Part shown: positions 12,148 through 22,329 of the stretch, piece by piece
Position numbering within the stretch: the stretch's first letter is position 1
Layout: every line of letters starts with the position of its first letter
DNA from: Cognatazoarcus halotolerans
GTDB taxonomy: Bacteria; Pseudomonadota; Gammaproteobacteria; Burkholderiales; Rhodocyclaceae
Direction: 5' to 3'
DNA: 64,000 nt
Assembly: GCF_009800965.1 (NCBI RefSeq)
Contig: NZ_WUAF01000009.1
Span: 124,001 to 188,000, forward strand
The notes under the pieces: generated by a model
The model's input: the letters and a program-made list of their open reading frames with translations, nothing else
The model's database searches: none
What the model was told of the DNA's origin: nothing
Position numbers and translations under genes: made by a program

Positions 12148-15100
12148 ATGAAACCGGTGTCTCTCCCGCAAACCGAAGGAGGCTGTGTGGCCGCTCCGCT
12201 GCGCCTTGTCTGCCTGGTTCTCGCATTCCTGATCGCCATCCCGGGCGCAGCCAGCCTAGCCCGGGCCGACGAATTCCGGATCGGCGTGCTTGCATACAGG
12301 GGCAAGGCGCAGGCAGCCCAGCGCTGGCAGGGGCACGCGGACTACCTCAATGAAAGGCTCGCGCCACATCGATTCGTGGTAATGCCGCTCAGCTACGACG
12401 AGATCGACAAGGCCGTCGCAGACCACGCCCTCGCCTTCCTGATCACCAACAGCGGACACTTCACCGAGTTCGAAATGGCCGGTACGGTCTCGGCACTCGC
12501 AACTCGTCAGCTGGCGGCCAAGAACGGGGCGCTCGACCGTTTTGGCGGGGTGCTCATTACGCTGCGCGGACGAACCGACATCAGGGGATACGCGGATCTC
12601 GCCGGCAAGCGCGTACTGATCCCCGACCGTTCAAGCCTGGGCGGCTGGCAGGTGCATCTGCGTGAGCTGATCGAAGCAGGCGTGGATCCGGACGAGCTGC
12701 AGCCGATCGAGACGCAGAACCACGAAGCCGTCGTTCGCGGCCTGCTTGCCGGGCGCGCCGATGCCGGATTCGTACGCTCCGACCTGCTCGAATCGATGGC
12801 CGCCGCAGGCCAGATCGATCTCGCAACCCTGACGGTGGTAGCCCCGCGAAGCACGGCGGGTTTCCCATTTCTCCACAGTACACGGCTCTACCCGGAGTGG
12901 CCGTTTGCCCGCGTCAACGGCGTCCCGGAACGCATCTCGCGGCAGGTCGCCATCGCGCTCCTGTCGATGCCGGCAGACGATCCTGCAGCCCGCGCAGCGG
13001 GCCTGATCGGCTGGACGTCGCCGGTAAGCTACCAGGCGGTTCACGACCTCTTCCGCACCGCCCGCCTGGGCCCCTTCGCCCGCGAAGAGATCGGGCTGCG
13101 CGAGATCCTCGCCCGGTATGAGCTCCAGATCTCGCTGTTTCTCGCCATCGTGATCACCGCGCTTGCCTCCGCCCTGATCGTGATTCGACGCTCGAACGCG
13201 GCCCTGCGGACGGAAATCAGGCGCCATGACGAGACAGCGAAACGGCTCAAGGAGCGCGAGGCACGGTTCCGCTCCTTGTTCGAAGAAAACGTTCTGGGCA
13301 TCGTTTATCAGGAACCCAGCGGCAAGATCGTGGCGGCCAATGGTGCCGCCGAACGGATCCTCGGAATTCCGATAGCAGCACTCCTGGGCCTCGATGCGCA
13401 CTACCCGGAATGGCATGCGGTCTATCCGGACGGTCGCCCGATGGCACCGGCGGATCACCCCTCCTTGCGAGCTCTCTCCGAACGCAGGGTCATCTGCAGT
13501 GAACGCATGGGGATTTGCACGCCGGCGCAGGCACGAACTCACTGGCTCAATGTCAGCGCGGTGCCACAATTTCGCAACGGGGAGGACGAACCTTTCCAGA
13601 TTTTCGTGGTTTTCGAGGACATCACCGAACAGGTCAACATCGAGACCCGCCTGAAACTGCTGGCGACGGTTTTTGCCAACACCCGCGAGGGCATCATCAT
13701 CGTCGATGATCACCGCACGATCATCGAGGCCAATGACGCGGCTTCAAACATCACCGGCTTTAGTCGCGAGCATCTCATCGGTCAGCCCGCAAACTGCACA
13801 CATGCGCCGGGCCAGCCTCCTTCGCTGTATCGCGAAATTCGCCAAAGTCTCGATACGAGCGGTCACTGGCGGGGCGAAATGACGGGCCTGCGCAGTGACG
13901 GGAGCACCTACCCGGTACATGTGAGCACGTCCGTGGTTCGCGACGCCTACGGCCGCATCACCCACACCGTCGGTGTTTTCAGTGACATCACGACGCTCAA
14001 GGAAACTCAGGCGCGGCTCGAGCATCAGGCCTATTTCGACGCCCTTACCGGACTGCCCAATCGGGTACTGCTGCTCGATCGCATCCAGCATGCGATCGCG
14101 GCGGCGGATCGGGCGGGGGACATGCTCGCCGTATGCTATCTCGATCTCGACGGGTTCAAGCCGGTGAATGACACCTGGGGGCACGCCGTTGGCGACAACC
14201 TGCTCGGACTGGTTGCCGGGCGACTGCAAAAGCTGGTCCGCGCGAGCGACACCGTCTCCCGGCTCGGCGGTGACGAATTCGTGATCGTCCTGAGCAGCCT
14301 CGCCGACGCCACGGAGGCTACCACCATGCTCAAGCGTCTGTGTGGTTCGCTGGCGAAGCCTTATCGACTCGGCGACCATGAGGTCACCGTGTCCGCCTCG
14401 ATAGGCGTGACCCTGTACCCCGACGACAGCGGCGAGCCGGGCATCCTGATTCGTCACGCGGATCACGCCATGTATCAGGCGAAAAAGTCTGGGCGCAACC
14501 GCTTTCACATCTACGATGCCGAACACGAAAAGGTGGATGAGAGCCGCGCGGCGTCTCGCCGGATGATCGAGGACGCCATCGCGAATAACGAGTTCCGGCT
14601 CTTCTACCAACCCAAGGTCGACATGCGCGCGGGACGGGTGATCGGTGCCGAAGCGCTGATCCGATGGCAGCATCCCGACCGGGGCCTGCTGAGCCCCGAC
14701 GAGTTTCTCCCGGTGGTCGAGTATGTCGACCTCAACGTCGAGTTGGGGCGCTGGGTGCTCGACACGGCCTTCGCGCAAACGCAGGATTGGCACGACGCCG
14801 GGCTCGATCTCGCGATCAACGTCAACCTGTCGGCCGATCACCTGCAACATCCTGACCTGATCAGCGATCTGGAAACCCTGATCGACCGCTATCCCCGCGT
14901 CGACCCTGGTCGCATCGAACTCGAGATCGTGGAAACCGTCGCGCTCAGGAACCTTGCGGAGGTCTCCGCCCGACTCAAGGAATGCCAATCTCTCGGGTTC
15001 CGGTTTGCGGTGGACGACTTCGGCACCGGCTACTCCTCTCTTTCATATCTCAAGTCGCTGCCGGTCGACACCCTCAAGATCGATCAGGTCTTCGTGCGCG

Positions 15101-15744
15101 ACATGCTCGACGACCCCGAAGATCTCGCCATCGTCGAGGGCGTAATTGCAATGGCCGGAGCATTTCGCCGCAGCGTCATTGCCGAGGGCATGGAAACGGA
15201 GGCCCACGGCCGCCTTCTGCTGAGTCTCGGTTGCGATCTTGCCCAGGGATTCGGCATTGCCCGCCCGATGCCTGCCGCCGCCCTGCCGAACTGGATCGCA
15301 CAATGGAAGAGCCCCGAGAACTGGAGCGCGCCCGGCATCTGCCGCTGGAGTCGCGAAGACCTGCCCCTGCTCACCGTTGAAATCGCCCATAAACGCTGGC
15401 TGCGCAACCTCGGTCAGGTCCTGGAAAGCAATGTCAATGCGACGAGCCTGAAGACAGACGGCGCATTGCGCTGCAATTTCAGTCAGTGGCTCAACGGCGA
15501 AGGGACACGCCGTTATGGCGGGAGCCCCGGCTTTCATGCGCTGGCCAAGACCCATGAAACGACCCACCATCTCGCTCACGAACTCGTCGCCTGCAAACTC
15601 GAAGGTCGTGGGATCGAGCAGGCGCAGCTCGACGCCCTGGACGCGGCAAGCACCCGCTTCACTATGGAAGTCCTGGCCCTCCGGCACGAGATCGAAAACC
15701 TGAATGGTTTGCAGCAACACGGTAACGCTGACGCTGCAGCATGA
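12148..15744 (+). CDS. Membrane c-di-GMP enzyme: PhnD-like sensor, PAS-PAS, GGDEF, EAL, CZB
   Basis: 1198 residues. A signal/anchor (to about residue 30) is followed by a PhnD-like periplasmic substrate-binding domain (about 30-315), a membrane helix near 325-347, two PAS domains (about 370-500 and 504-620), a GGDEF domain (intact GGDEF at ~706-710 with the inhibitory RxxD five residues before it), and an EAL domain. EAL is intact in GAEALIRW, with DDFGTGYSSL, LKIDQ and VIAEGMETEA also present. The C-terminus (about 1078-1170) has HKRW, CNFSQW and HETTHH, the histidine/cysteine pattern of a CZB zinc-binding domain. The protein could make and break c-di-GMP in response to a periplasmic ligand and to zinc or redox state. 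It is not tightly linked to either neighbour, but c-di-GMP control of the nearby matrix genes is plausible. Confidence 0.9.
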   Translation: MKPVSLPQTEGGCVAAPLRLVCLVLAFLIAIPGAASLARADEFRIGVLAYRGKAQAAQRWQGHADYLNERLAPHRFVVMPLSYDEIDKAVADHALAFLITNSGHFTEFEMAGTVSALATRQLAAKNGALDRFGGVLITLRGRTDIRGYADLAGKRVLIPDRSSLGGWQVHLRELIEAGVDPDELQPIETQNHEAVVRGLLAGRADAGFVRSDLLESMAAAGQIDLATLTVVAPRSTAGFPFLHSTRLYPEWPFARVNGVPERISRQVAIALLSMPADDPAARAAGLIGWTSPVSYQAVHDLFRTARLGPFAREEIGLREILARYELQISLFLAIVITALASALIVIRRSNAALRTEIRRHDETAKRLKEREARFRSLFEENVLGIVYQEPSGKIVAANGAAERILGIPIAALLGLDAHYPEWHAVYPDGRPMAPADHPSLRALSERRVICSERMGICTPAQARTHWLNVSAVPQFRNGEDEPFQIFVVFEDITEQVNIETRLKLLATVFANTREGIIIVDDHRTIIEANDAASNITGFSREHLIGQPANCTHAPGQPPSLYREIRQSLDTSGHWRGEMTGLRSDGSTYPVHVSTSVVRDAYGRITHTVGVFSDITTLKETQARLEHQAYFDALTGLPNRVLLLDRIQHAIAAADRAGDMLAVCYLDLDGFKPVNDTWGHAVGDNLLGLVAGRLQKLVRASDTVSRLGGDEFVIVLSSLADATEATTMLKRLCGSLAKPYRLGDHEVTVSASIGVTLYPDDSGEPGILIRHADHAMYQAKKSGRNRFHIYDAEHEKVDESRAASRRMIEDAIANNEFRLFYQPKVDMRAGRVIGAEALIRWQHPDRGLLSPDEFLPVVEYVDLNVELGRWVLDTAFAQTQDWHDAGLDLAINVNLSADHLQHPDLISDLETLIDRYPRVDPGRIELEIVETVALRNLAEVSARLKECQSLGFRFAVDDFGTGYSSLSYLKSLPVDTLKIDQVFVRDMLDDPEDLAIVEGVIAMAGAFRRSVIAEGMETEAHGRLLLSLGCDLAQGFGIARPMPAAALPNWIAQWKSPENWSAPGICRWSREDLPLLTVEIAHKRWLRNLGQVLESNVNATSLKTDGALRCNFSQWLNGEGTRRYGGSPGFHALAKTHETTHHLAHELVACKLEGRGIEQAQLDALDAASTRFTMEVLALRHEIENLNGLQQHGNADAAA

Positions 15745-15881
15745 CCATCCCCCTCCTGTGCCGAATCAGGAAGGATCTGCTCACATGACATTCCGGGCGT
15801 CCGGATATGCCCGGGAAAGTCTCACACCCGCAATCGCTTTGATGTATCGTTTCAATTCATGCTGCATTGCGACATCGAGAC

Positions 15882-17321
15882 ATGAGATCATTGACGCCCT
15901 ACCTCTCAGGCTTCGCCCTTGCCTTCTCGATGGCCTTCTCAGCACCGAGCTGGCCCGGCGATCTGCTTGATTACAATCCGGAATTCGGCAATACCGAGCA
16001 GCTCGATGCGCCCGACTCCGTCGTCGAAGTCCGGATCGATCGGAGCAAGACCTTGATGACGATCCCGGCAAGGTTTTACGGGATCAATATGCACCCGGGG
16101 TCGAGCAAGTACGAGTTTGCGCGCCCCGAACTGCTCAGAGCGCTCAAACCCGACGCGGTGCGGATCATGACACTGATGCGAACCGACTGGCCGGCTGATC
16201 ACAGTGGGCGACGCATCTCACCGCTGTCCACCGGACCAGGCCGGTTCGATTGGCATGAACTCGATACGCTCGTCGACAATATCGTCTCCATCGGGGCGGA
16301 GCCCTATCTGGCGCTCGGATTCGGACCACCGAGCTGGCTCAGCGGCGCACCGGCCGAATGGGTCCGGCGACCGCCTCCCCGCGCTCGCATACCTGAATAC
16401 GCCGATTTCATGGCAAGCATCGTGGAAAGATATGCCACGCTCAAGGCCCTGCCGATCCGCCGGGTGACGATCGACAATGAGCCCGAAAACGTTGGTTATT
16501 CAATCGAGGACTACATGAGCCTCGTACGCCTCGCCAAAGAACGCATCAAAGAACGCGCCCCGGATGTTCAGGTCGGCGGACCGACCATTGGTTATGCATA
16601 TTGGCCGCAGCCTGCAGGCAACAGATTGGACTTCGCGGCGTCCACCAAGGAATTCGCGATGACCGGCACGCCATTCGATTTCTATGACTGGCATATCTAT
16701 TCGACCACACCCGAACCCGTACTGCGTACGGTACAGGCAGTACGGCGCTGGTATGACAGCAGACTTCCACTGGTCATCAGCGAACTCAATCGGGATTGGC
16801 GTTTCGGTGGCGCCGCACGGGAACGCTCCGAGGAGAACAACACCGGCTGGGAATCAGTGGCGTGGCTCGCCTATCTGTACGATCGTTTGCAGCTCGCGGG
16901 TATCGATCAGGTTTTTTACTTCGCATGGAGAGAAAACACACTGGGGCTCGTGAGTGCCGACTCCTCTCGTATCCGGCCAAACTTCTACCTCTTTTCGGTA
17001 TTGACCAATGCGCTGGGCAGAACGAGAATTGCAACCAATATGAATAATTCGGCGGTCGGTTGCATCGCAACAATATCGGCCCAAGGGAAAGTGGCGGCGG
17101 TGATCTACAATCGGACGGCCAGGACTGCAAAGATCGCAGTAAACACCGGCAGTCGGGCGGATTTGTCGGTTCAACGCTTTTCGGAGAGCTGGTATCGTTC
17201 GACGCAGCGACAAGCTGCCGACCCGCTGAATGCTCCGCCAATCGAGGTGCAGGCGCAGCGCGGTCAATCACCGGTCAGCTGGGATCTTCCGCCGGGAGGG
17301 TTTGCCCTTGTACTTGAGTGA
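15882..17321 (+). CDS. Secreted clan GH-A glycoside hydrolase (GH39-like)
   Basis: 479 residues from the ATG at 15882; a TTG five codons upstream is less likely. An N-terminal signal peptide is visible (SLTPYLSGFALAFSMAFSA). The barrel carries the clan-A acid/base motif TIDNEPENV (E200) and the nucleophile in VISELNRDW (E301). The C-terminal ~80 residues form a small beta domain. The closest family by motif pattern is GH39 (beta-xylosidase/iduronidase type), though GH5 or GH30-like enzymes share the motif. It may trim or process exopolysaccharide in the periplasm or outside the cell. The PEP-CTERM gene follows 183 bases later on the same strand. Confidence 0.75.
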   Translation: MRSLTPYLSGFALAFSMAFSAPSWPGDLLDYNPEFGNTEQLDAPDSVVEVRIDRSKTLMTIPARFYGINMHPGSSKYEFARPELLRALKPDAVRIMTLMRTDWPADHSGRRISPLSTGPGRFDWHELDTLVDNIVSIGAEPYLALGFGPPSWLSGAPAEWVRRPPPRARIPEYADFMASIVERYATLKALPIRRVTIDNEPENVGYSIEDYMSLVRLAKERIKERAPDVQVGGPTIGYAYWPQPAGNRLDFAASTKEFAMTGTPFDFYDWHIYSTTPEPVLRTVQAVRRWYDSRLPLVISELNRDWRFGGAARERSEENNTGWESVAWLAYLYDRLQLAGIDQVFYFAWRENTLGLVSADSSRIRPNFYLFSVLTNALGRTRIATNMNNSAVGCIATISAQGKVAAVIYNRTARTAKIAVNTGSRADLSVQRFSESWYRSTQRQAADPLNAPPIEVQAQRGQSPVSWDLPPGGFALVLE

Positions 17322-17504
17322 ATGTCGCCGTCGGGACATCTGTCGATCCGCGTTTCCGGCTCGGCAATGCGTGGCGGAAATCGAATCCTCATCCGCTGCA
17401 CTTGGCGGCCTCCGATGCAGGAGTGTCCGCCTATTTCAATCCGCCTGCACATTACGTAAACATCCGCTCCGCCCCCGAACATCCTTGAATTCAAGAGGCC
17501 AAAA

Positions 17505-18368
17505 ATGATCTCGCGACTCGTGATTCTCCCGATGGCATTCTGGATCTCGTCGGCATCCGCACTTGAATACGCACCTGGTGTTGTGTGGGACCGATACGCG
17601 GACTGGACACCGGGAACGACACCCGGCTCCTCGGACGGCAACGCCGACGATGATCGAAATGGGAATCCGACCTGGCTATATGCAAATCTGCAGGGAGGCG
17701 GTGGACTCGGCTCCGCCACGCCTTGGTTCGAAGGAACTGCAAACCCCCAGGTCTGGGACGACTCCTGGACCGGAGCGCTGTCCAATCAGGCATGGGCGCG
17801 CGCATATAACGGTCCGGGGGAACCCAAGATAGGCGCCAACCCGCCAATCACACGTGGCAACATGATTCATGATCTGAGCCAGAATACCGGCTCATGGAAT
17901 TACAAGCCGGGGATTCTCTGGCTGAATCCGGCCGGAGAAGGTTCGATCGTAAATGTCACTGGAAGCTTCACCGCGACCTGGAATGGATACGGCCTTGCTT
18001 ACTACCCGGACATCCCCATCGAATATGTCGCCGCGAAATTCGACAGTTCTTCGAATTATTTCGAGATACTTTATTCCGGGCGCGTCACGAACCCTCAGGT
18101 CGGAGCGAGCTATACAGGAGTAGTGAGGGTAACCCTGCCTGATTTGAACCTCGAGAATCTGCGCTTCGACGAGGGTGACTACATGATCTATTCGATCAGG
18201 GGTGACAGCAGCTACCAGTGGCCAGCAGCATGGGTGGGCCTGACGGACTCACTCCAGATCACGCTCGTCAGTCAGGTCCCGGAACCCTCACGCTGGGCGA
18301 CGATGTTGTCCGGCGTCCTGATAACTGCGGCGGTCGCCCGGCGGCGCAAGGGCAGATCAGCGAGCTGA
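17505..18368 (+). CDS. PEP-CTERM domain protein
   Basis: 287 residues with a signal peptide (MISRLVILPMAFWISSASA) and a C-terminal exosortase sorting signal: VPEPSRWATM, a hydrophobic helix LSGVLITAAVA, and a basic tail RRRKGRSAS. The mature part is rich in W, Y, N and G and has no recognised domain. PEP-CTERM proteins are cleaved by an exosortase (XrtB at about 25-26 kb here) and released or attached outside the cell. In contrast to the other PEP-CTERM genes in this window, no GG-N10-GC sigma-54 match lies in its upstream 183 bases. Confidence 0.85.
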   Translation: MISRLVILPMAFWISSASALEYAPGVVWDRYADWTPGTTPGSSDGNADDDRNGNPTWLYANLQGGGGLGSATPWFEGTANPQVWDDSWTGALSNQAWARAYNGPGEPKIGANPPITRGNMIHDLSQNTGSWNYKPGILWLNPAGEGSIVNVTGSFTATWNGYGLAYYPDIPIEYVAAKFDSSSNYFEILYSGRVTNPQVGASYTGVVRVTLPDLNLENLRFDEGDYMIYSIRGDSSYQWPAAWVGLTDSLQITLVSQVPEPSRWATMLSGVLITAAVARRRKGRSAS

Positions 18369-18418
18369 ACCCTCCGGCATCGGTCAGGCAACGAAACCTT
18401 AGAGGCCGCCGCCAGCTC

Positions 18419-19921
18419 TCACCCGCCAGGTCGCGACGTAATGTCGTTTCCATTCTTGGTGACGAGGCTTCTGAGGAGCAATGCAGCAAGCAGAACGCTC
18501 GAAAGAATCGACGCGTTGATGCAGTTTTCCTGAAGCGGCATGTTTGCCAGCCAGGAACACACGAGCGCGACCACCGCCACCACCCGGTCCCTCAGCCTGC
18601 GGTCGGCCGTGCGACCGACTGTCAGCAAGGTACGCAGGGATACGATCAACAAGCTGGAAAGGGCAAGCACGCCTAGACCACCCAACTGATGCACGAGCAC
18701 CCCAACACCGCTCTCCGAGCCTGACCCGAGCCAGCCGGCACCGAGGGCCCCGTCCTCGAGATATCCCCGGCCCAGATTGCCACCATCGCCGATGCCGTAA
18801 CCGAGCACCAGGGCCTTCGCCCCCCCGTGGAATACCGACTTTATACCGCCGACGAGCCCCAGGAAGTGCATCCGGTTGCTCGCGTCCAACAACGTCGCAA
18901 GCAACAACTGGATTACGACGAAACCGACCGTCCCCCAGAACATTGCCGGTACGGACCGCCGCCCGACGAGGTAAAGAACCAGGGCCTGGAAAAGGAGAAG
19001 CCATGCCCCCTTTGATAAGGAAAGGAAAAGCAGAATTCCGAATGTGGCAGCGAAAACGAATCTCCGCATGACAAGGAAGGCGAAACCGAGGCAGGCGAAA
19101 AAATAACCAGCGACAATCGGATCGGGAAAGCTGCCGACAAAGCGATTCGTGACGTAACCCAGAATTCGCGTTCCCCAGGACGGATCGTACCCCCCTGCGG
19201 GAATCCACTCCCCCGGCCGCGCCCTCATGAACGATGCGAGATCCGGCCGGAAGAAATCGTAAGTGACCGGAAGGAGAACAAAGTGGAGGGCCCCGGCCAG
19301 AACGCCGAGCAGGCAGACTGCCGAAACAACGTCCACATCCTTGTCGCCGAGCTTTGGAATCGAGAAGAGCAAACCCAGCAGGAACACCGTCAGGACAAGC
19401 GGCAGGAACGAGTTGACGGCATAGGTAATTCTCGCGTCGATCGCCGCTCCGGACCCCAGAAAGCAGACGGACAGCACGGCGATCGAGAACAGGCCGGCAA
19501 GCATATTCGAGCGAAACCGGGAATCGGCCCCCAGACCCTTGACGACCATCAGCACGACGAGCGATAGCGCCGACACGAACCAGGCGGATCGCAAGCCGAG
19601 AGCGTAGCGAAACAACCCGGACGGATAACCGCTGAGCCCGGAGAAGAAACCGAAGACAGGGTGGTATGCCGAATTGAACGCCACGACGAAGAGCAGCGCG
19701 AGAACAAGCGCGTTGGTTGGCGAACCGGCAAACGGTAGCACCAGCAAGAGCCCCCCGGCCAGAAAGGCACCTGCCAGAAAATAGAACGGAAGCTCCGCCG
19801 CAGCAGACAGCAGCACGACCACGCCGAAAACCGACCCAACCCAGACGACGAGCTGAAAATTGAGCTCACCGGGTACCGGATTGCAGCGCCCCCGGTCCGC
19901 TATCAAAACGCCGGACGTCAT
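18419..19921 (-). CDS. O-antigen ligase/polymerase-like membrane protein
   Basis: 500 residues with roughly a dozen predicted membrane helices and one long external loop (about residues 210-270), the layout of Wzy polymerases and WaaL ligases. The segment FLSLSKGAWLLL matches the common S-(K/R)-(G/S) motif of the ligase family. As the last gene of the eps operon it most likely polymerises the repeat units on the periplasmic side. Its ATG overlaps the acyltransferase stop by four bases. Polymerase and ligase cannot be told apart from sequence. Confidence 0.8.
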   Translation of the reverse strand: MTSGVLIADRGRCNPVPGELNFQLVVWVGSVFGVVVLLSAAAELPFYFLAGAFLAGGLLLVLPFAGSPTNALVLALLFVVAFNSAYHPVFGFFSGLSGYPSGLFRYALGLRSAWFVSALSLVVLMVVKGLGADSRFRSNMLAGLFSIAVLSVCFLGSGAAIDARITYAVNSFLPLVLTVFLLGLLFSIPKLGDKDVDVVSAVCLLGVLAGALHFVLLPVTYDFFRPDLASFMRARPGEWIPAGGYDPSWGTRILGYVTNRFVGSFPDPIVAGYFFACLGFAFLVMRRFVFAATFGILLFLSLSKGAWLLLFQALVLYLVGRRSVPAMFWGTVGFVVIQLLLATLLDASNRMHFLGLVGGIKSVFHGGAKALVLGYGIGDGGNLGRGYLEDGALGAGWLGSGSESGVGVLVHQLGGLGVLALSSLLIVSLRTLLTVGRTADRRLRDRVVAVVALVCSWLANMPLQENCINASILSSVLLAALLLRSLVTKNGNDITSRPGG

Positions 19922-21090
19922 GATCGTTGTCTCACAGGGAGCAGATGCCGTTGAAAAATGGCCTTGCCCGCGCTTTCAACAAGATTTCCGACCAGGAGAC
20001 AAACGACGAAATACACGACGAATACGGGAATGAGCGCGATAACGCCAGCGCCCGCAAGAACACCGTCACCGAGCAATCTCGAGATCGGGTGATGAACAAG
20101 GTACAGCCCGTATGACATTCCCCCGAGACGAACAAGCAATCGCACCAGAGGAGCCTCCAGGGACATTGCATTTCGCAATCCCAGAAATGCCGCTGACAGC
20201 AGCAATATCTGGGCGACCGCGAAAAAATCGTCGTTGAAGATGCGACCACTCTTCGAGAATCCGAGGAATACGCCAGCGCACTCGAACAACAGGCCGACGA
20301 ACAGCGGCAACATTACCGGAACAGCCAGGATGCGATCCAATCGGCCGGCCCGCCAGGCTGAACACACTGCCGCCCCGGCAACGAATTCCCAGACATAGTT
20401 GAGAAAGAATGCGGTAAATGGATTCAGCGCCCCGGCATCGAAAGCCACCATGCCATTCATGCCCAGAATGAGCACCAGTAACTTGTATGAGAATGAAACG
20501 GCAAATGCAAAAGCAGTCGCACGCGCCGGATTGGCACGTATCGTCTCTGCGAAAAACATGTGGACAAAATACATCGGCACCAAGGCGCCAACGAACCACC
20601 AGTTCCCATTGATCGCATTGATCGTTGAAACCGAATAGTTCTGGACAAGGGCCACGGCTGCCAGGAAATCGACCGCGGCACCGACATCCGGACTCCTCGC
20701 CGTCGCCAGGAATACGATGCCGGTACATAGCAGAACGGCAACGAAATATGCAGGATAAAGCCGATCCATCCGTTTGAGAATGAAGGCCCGGCGATCGAGG
20801 CGTCCCATTCCGTTCGAAGCGGCGAGCCCGAATCCGCTCAGGAAGAAAAACACGTGAATCCCCTGGCTCCCCACCCTCGTGGCCTGCAGAAACATCGATT
20901 CTGCCCACAGAAGCGCCCCCCCGGTCGACCCACCATCCTGAACTGCATTGCGCAATGCGGCCGCCCCGTGATCACCAAAGAAGTGAAACGCGACGATCTC
21001 GAGAATGGCGACCCCCTTCAGCAGGCTCATCCATGACGAAACATCGCTGTGAATCGGCCCCTCGCTCCCGAGGCGTGACGTGTTTGGCAT
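19918..21090 (-). CDS. Acyltransferase family 3 membrane protein
   Basis: About 390 residues with some ten membrane helices. The first helix contains GVAILEIVAFHFFGDHG, the family's catalytic-histidine segment, followed by the GIHVFFFLSGFGLA motif. These proteins O-acetylate or O-succinylate sugars in surface polysaccharides. I use the ATG at 21090 (MPNTSRLG), since the upstream in-frame extension is Cys-rich and unlike the family. A 216-base gap separates it from the preceding operon gene. Confidence 0.9.
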   Translation of the reverse strand: MPNTSRLGSEGPIHSDVSSWMSLLKGVAILEIVAFHFFGDHGAAALRNAVQDGGSTGGALLWAESMFLQATRVGSQGIHVFFFLSGFGLAASNGMGRLDRRAFILKRMDRLYPAYFVAVLLCTGIVFLATARSPDVGAAVDFLAAVALVQNYSVSTINAINGNWWFVGALVPMYFVHMFFAETIRANPARATAFAFAVSFSYKLLVLILGMNGMVAFDAGALNPFTAFFLNYVWEFVAGAAVCSAWRAGRLDRILAVPVMLPLFVGLLFECAGVFLGFSKSGRIFNDDFFAVAQILLLSAAFLGLRNAMSLEAPLVRLLVRLGGMSYGLYLVHHPISRLLGDGVLAGAGVIALIPVFVVYFVVCLLVGNLVESAGKAIFQRHLLPVRQRS

Positions 21091-21306
21091 TATGGGAGTC
21101 GCCCGGTTTCCATTGAAGTGGCCCCGAAGAAAGATCGAAAAAGTGCAACGGTCGTCACACGAGACGAAGCGGAACGGGCGCATTGCGCACGACCAGGTCT
21201 CCGGACTGCAACTGCGCAAACACGCGGCCGCCATACAGCCAGGCACAACGCAACCGATGTTCCCTGGAGCGCGAGAGTTCGCCCTGAAGCGCTTCCACGG
21301 ACAAGC

Positions 21307-22329
21307 TCATCCGAGGCTGGGCCTTGACTTGATGAAATCCTGCAATTCGACGACGCCTCCGATCGCCGAGATGATGATCTGAACCAGGAACAAGACGAGT
21401 GAAGCAATGAGGGCTGATTCACTTGGCACGCCAAAGAGGGGAAAAAGTGAAAAGAACGCAAGTTCCCTGACACCCAGCCCTCCCACCGAAACAGGCACCA
21501 TCAAGAGAATTACGACGACCGAACGGACAAATGTGACCGCCCAGAACGAAACATCGCCGACGATCATGCTCAACACGACCCAGCCGCTCATTACGATCAA
21601 GACATGTTGTATCAAAGCGTAGAAGAAGACTAGCAGGGACTTTTTCAACCCCAGTTTCCCGAACTCAGAGAACGCATCGCCCGCCTTGTGCAGGATTTTT
21701 AGCCCAAAGGAGGCGGCCCGATTTAACCAGGCGAGCGCCCGACCGCTTTCGCCAGACACTGCGGACGATAGTCGCGAAAGGACCTTGACCGGAACACCGG
21801 ACACCAGCAGCGCAATGACGAGCACAGCGCCGGCAAGAACACTGGAGACGACCGATTCAAGGTCAACCGAGCTGACGCTCGGCGACTTCTGCAGCACGAA
21901 CAGAGCGGCTAGCGCGACAATTCCCGCTATGGCCAACTGCAGGAGCTTGTGAAAAACCACCAGTGCTGCTGAATCGTACCCGCCATAACCCACGCGACGG
22001 TATTTCTCCCACCGAACGAGGAATGTCAGACCCGCTGGTAGAAACAGCACGTAGAACATCAGGGTCAGATTTATTTTGCATAGATTCAAGACGCCGATCC
22101 GCGCCCCGCTTTTCATTGACTCGTGTATCTCGAGGGCCTGGATGTATACCACCCCCATGAAAATGAGCGCGGTCGCGACAACGATCCCCGAGATATCCGC
22201 CTGACCCACTGCGCTCAAGAGCGCCTCGCGATCAACGGTAAGCACCAGATAGATAACGATTGCTATCGACAGGCTCAGTTTCGCCAAATGCTTGAACCAG
22301 GGATTCTTGAAAAGGGCGTGAATCATCAC
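21307..22329 (-). CDS. Flippase-like membrane protein (lysylphosphatidylglycerol synthase TM family, UPF0104)
   Basis: 340 residues with about eight membrane helices. Motifs include YVLFLPAGLTFLVRWEKYRRVG in the centre and the C-terminal VPVSVGGLGVRELAFFSLF, diagnostic for the LPG_synthase_TM/AglD-like family. The family is often next to glycosyltransferases and is suspected of moving lipid-linked substrates, but the function here is unproven. The start (GTG at 22329, with an ATG one codon later) directly follows the stop of the WecG-type gene. No MATE/Wzx-type flippase occurs in this operon, so this is the only lipid-transport candidate seen. Confidence 0.8.
   Translation of the reverse strand: MMIHALFKNPWFKHLAKLSLSIAIVIYLVLTVDREALLSAVGQADISGIVVATALIFMGVVYIQALEIHESMKSGARIGVLNLCKINLTLMFYVLFLPAGLTFLVRWEKYRRVGYGGYDSAALVVFHKLLQLAIAGIVALAALFVLQKSPSVSSVDLESVVSSVLAGAVLVIALLVSGVPVKVLSRLSSAVSGESGRALAWLNRAASFGLKILHKAGDAFSEFGKLGLKKSLLVFFYALIQHVLIVMSGWVVLSMIVGDVSFWAVTFVRSVVVILLMVPVSVGGLGVRELAFFSLFPLFGVPSESALIASLVLFLVQIIISAIGGVVELQDFIKSRPSLG

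Noticed and set aside
21216-21233. GG-N10-GC match in the gap upstream of the acyltransferase gene
   Set aside because: Only GGC and TTGC agree with the consensus. It lies inside an operon over 100 bases from the gene, so a chance match is likely.
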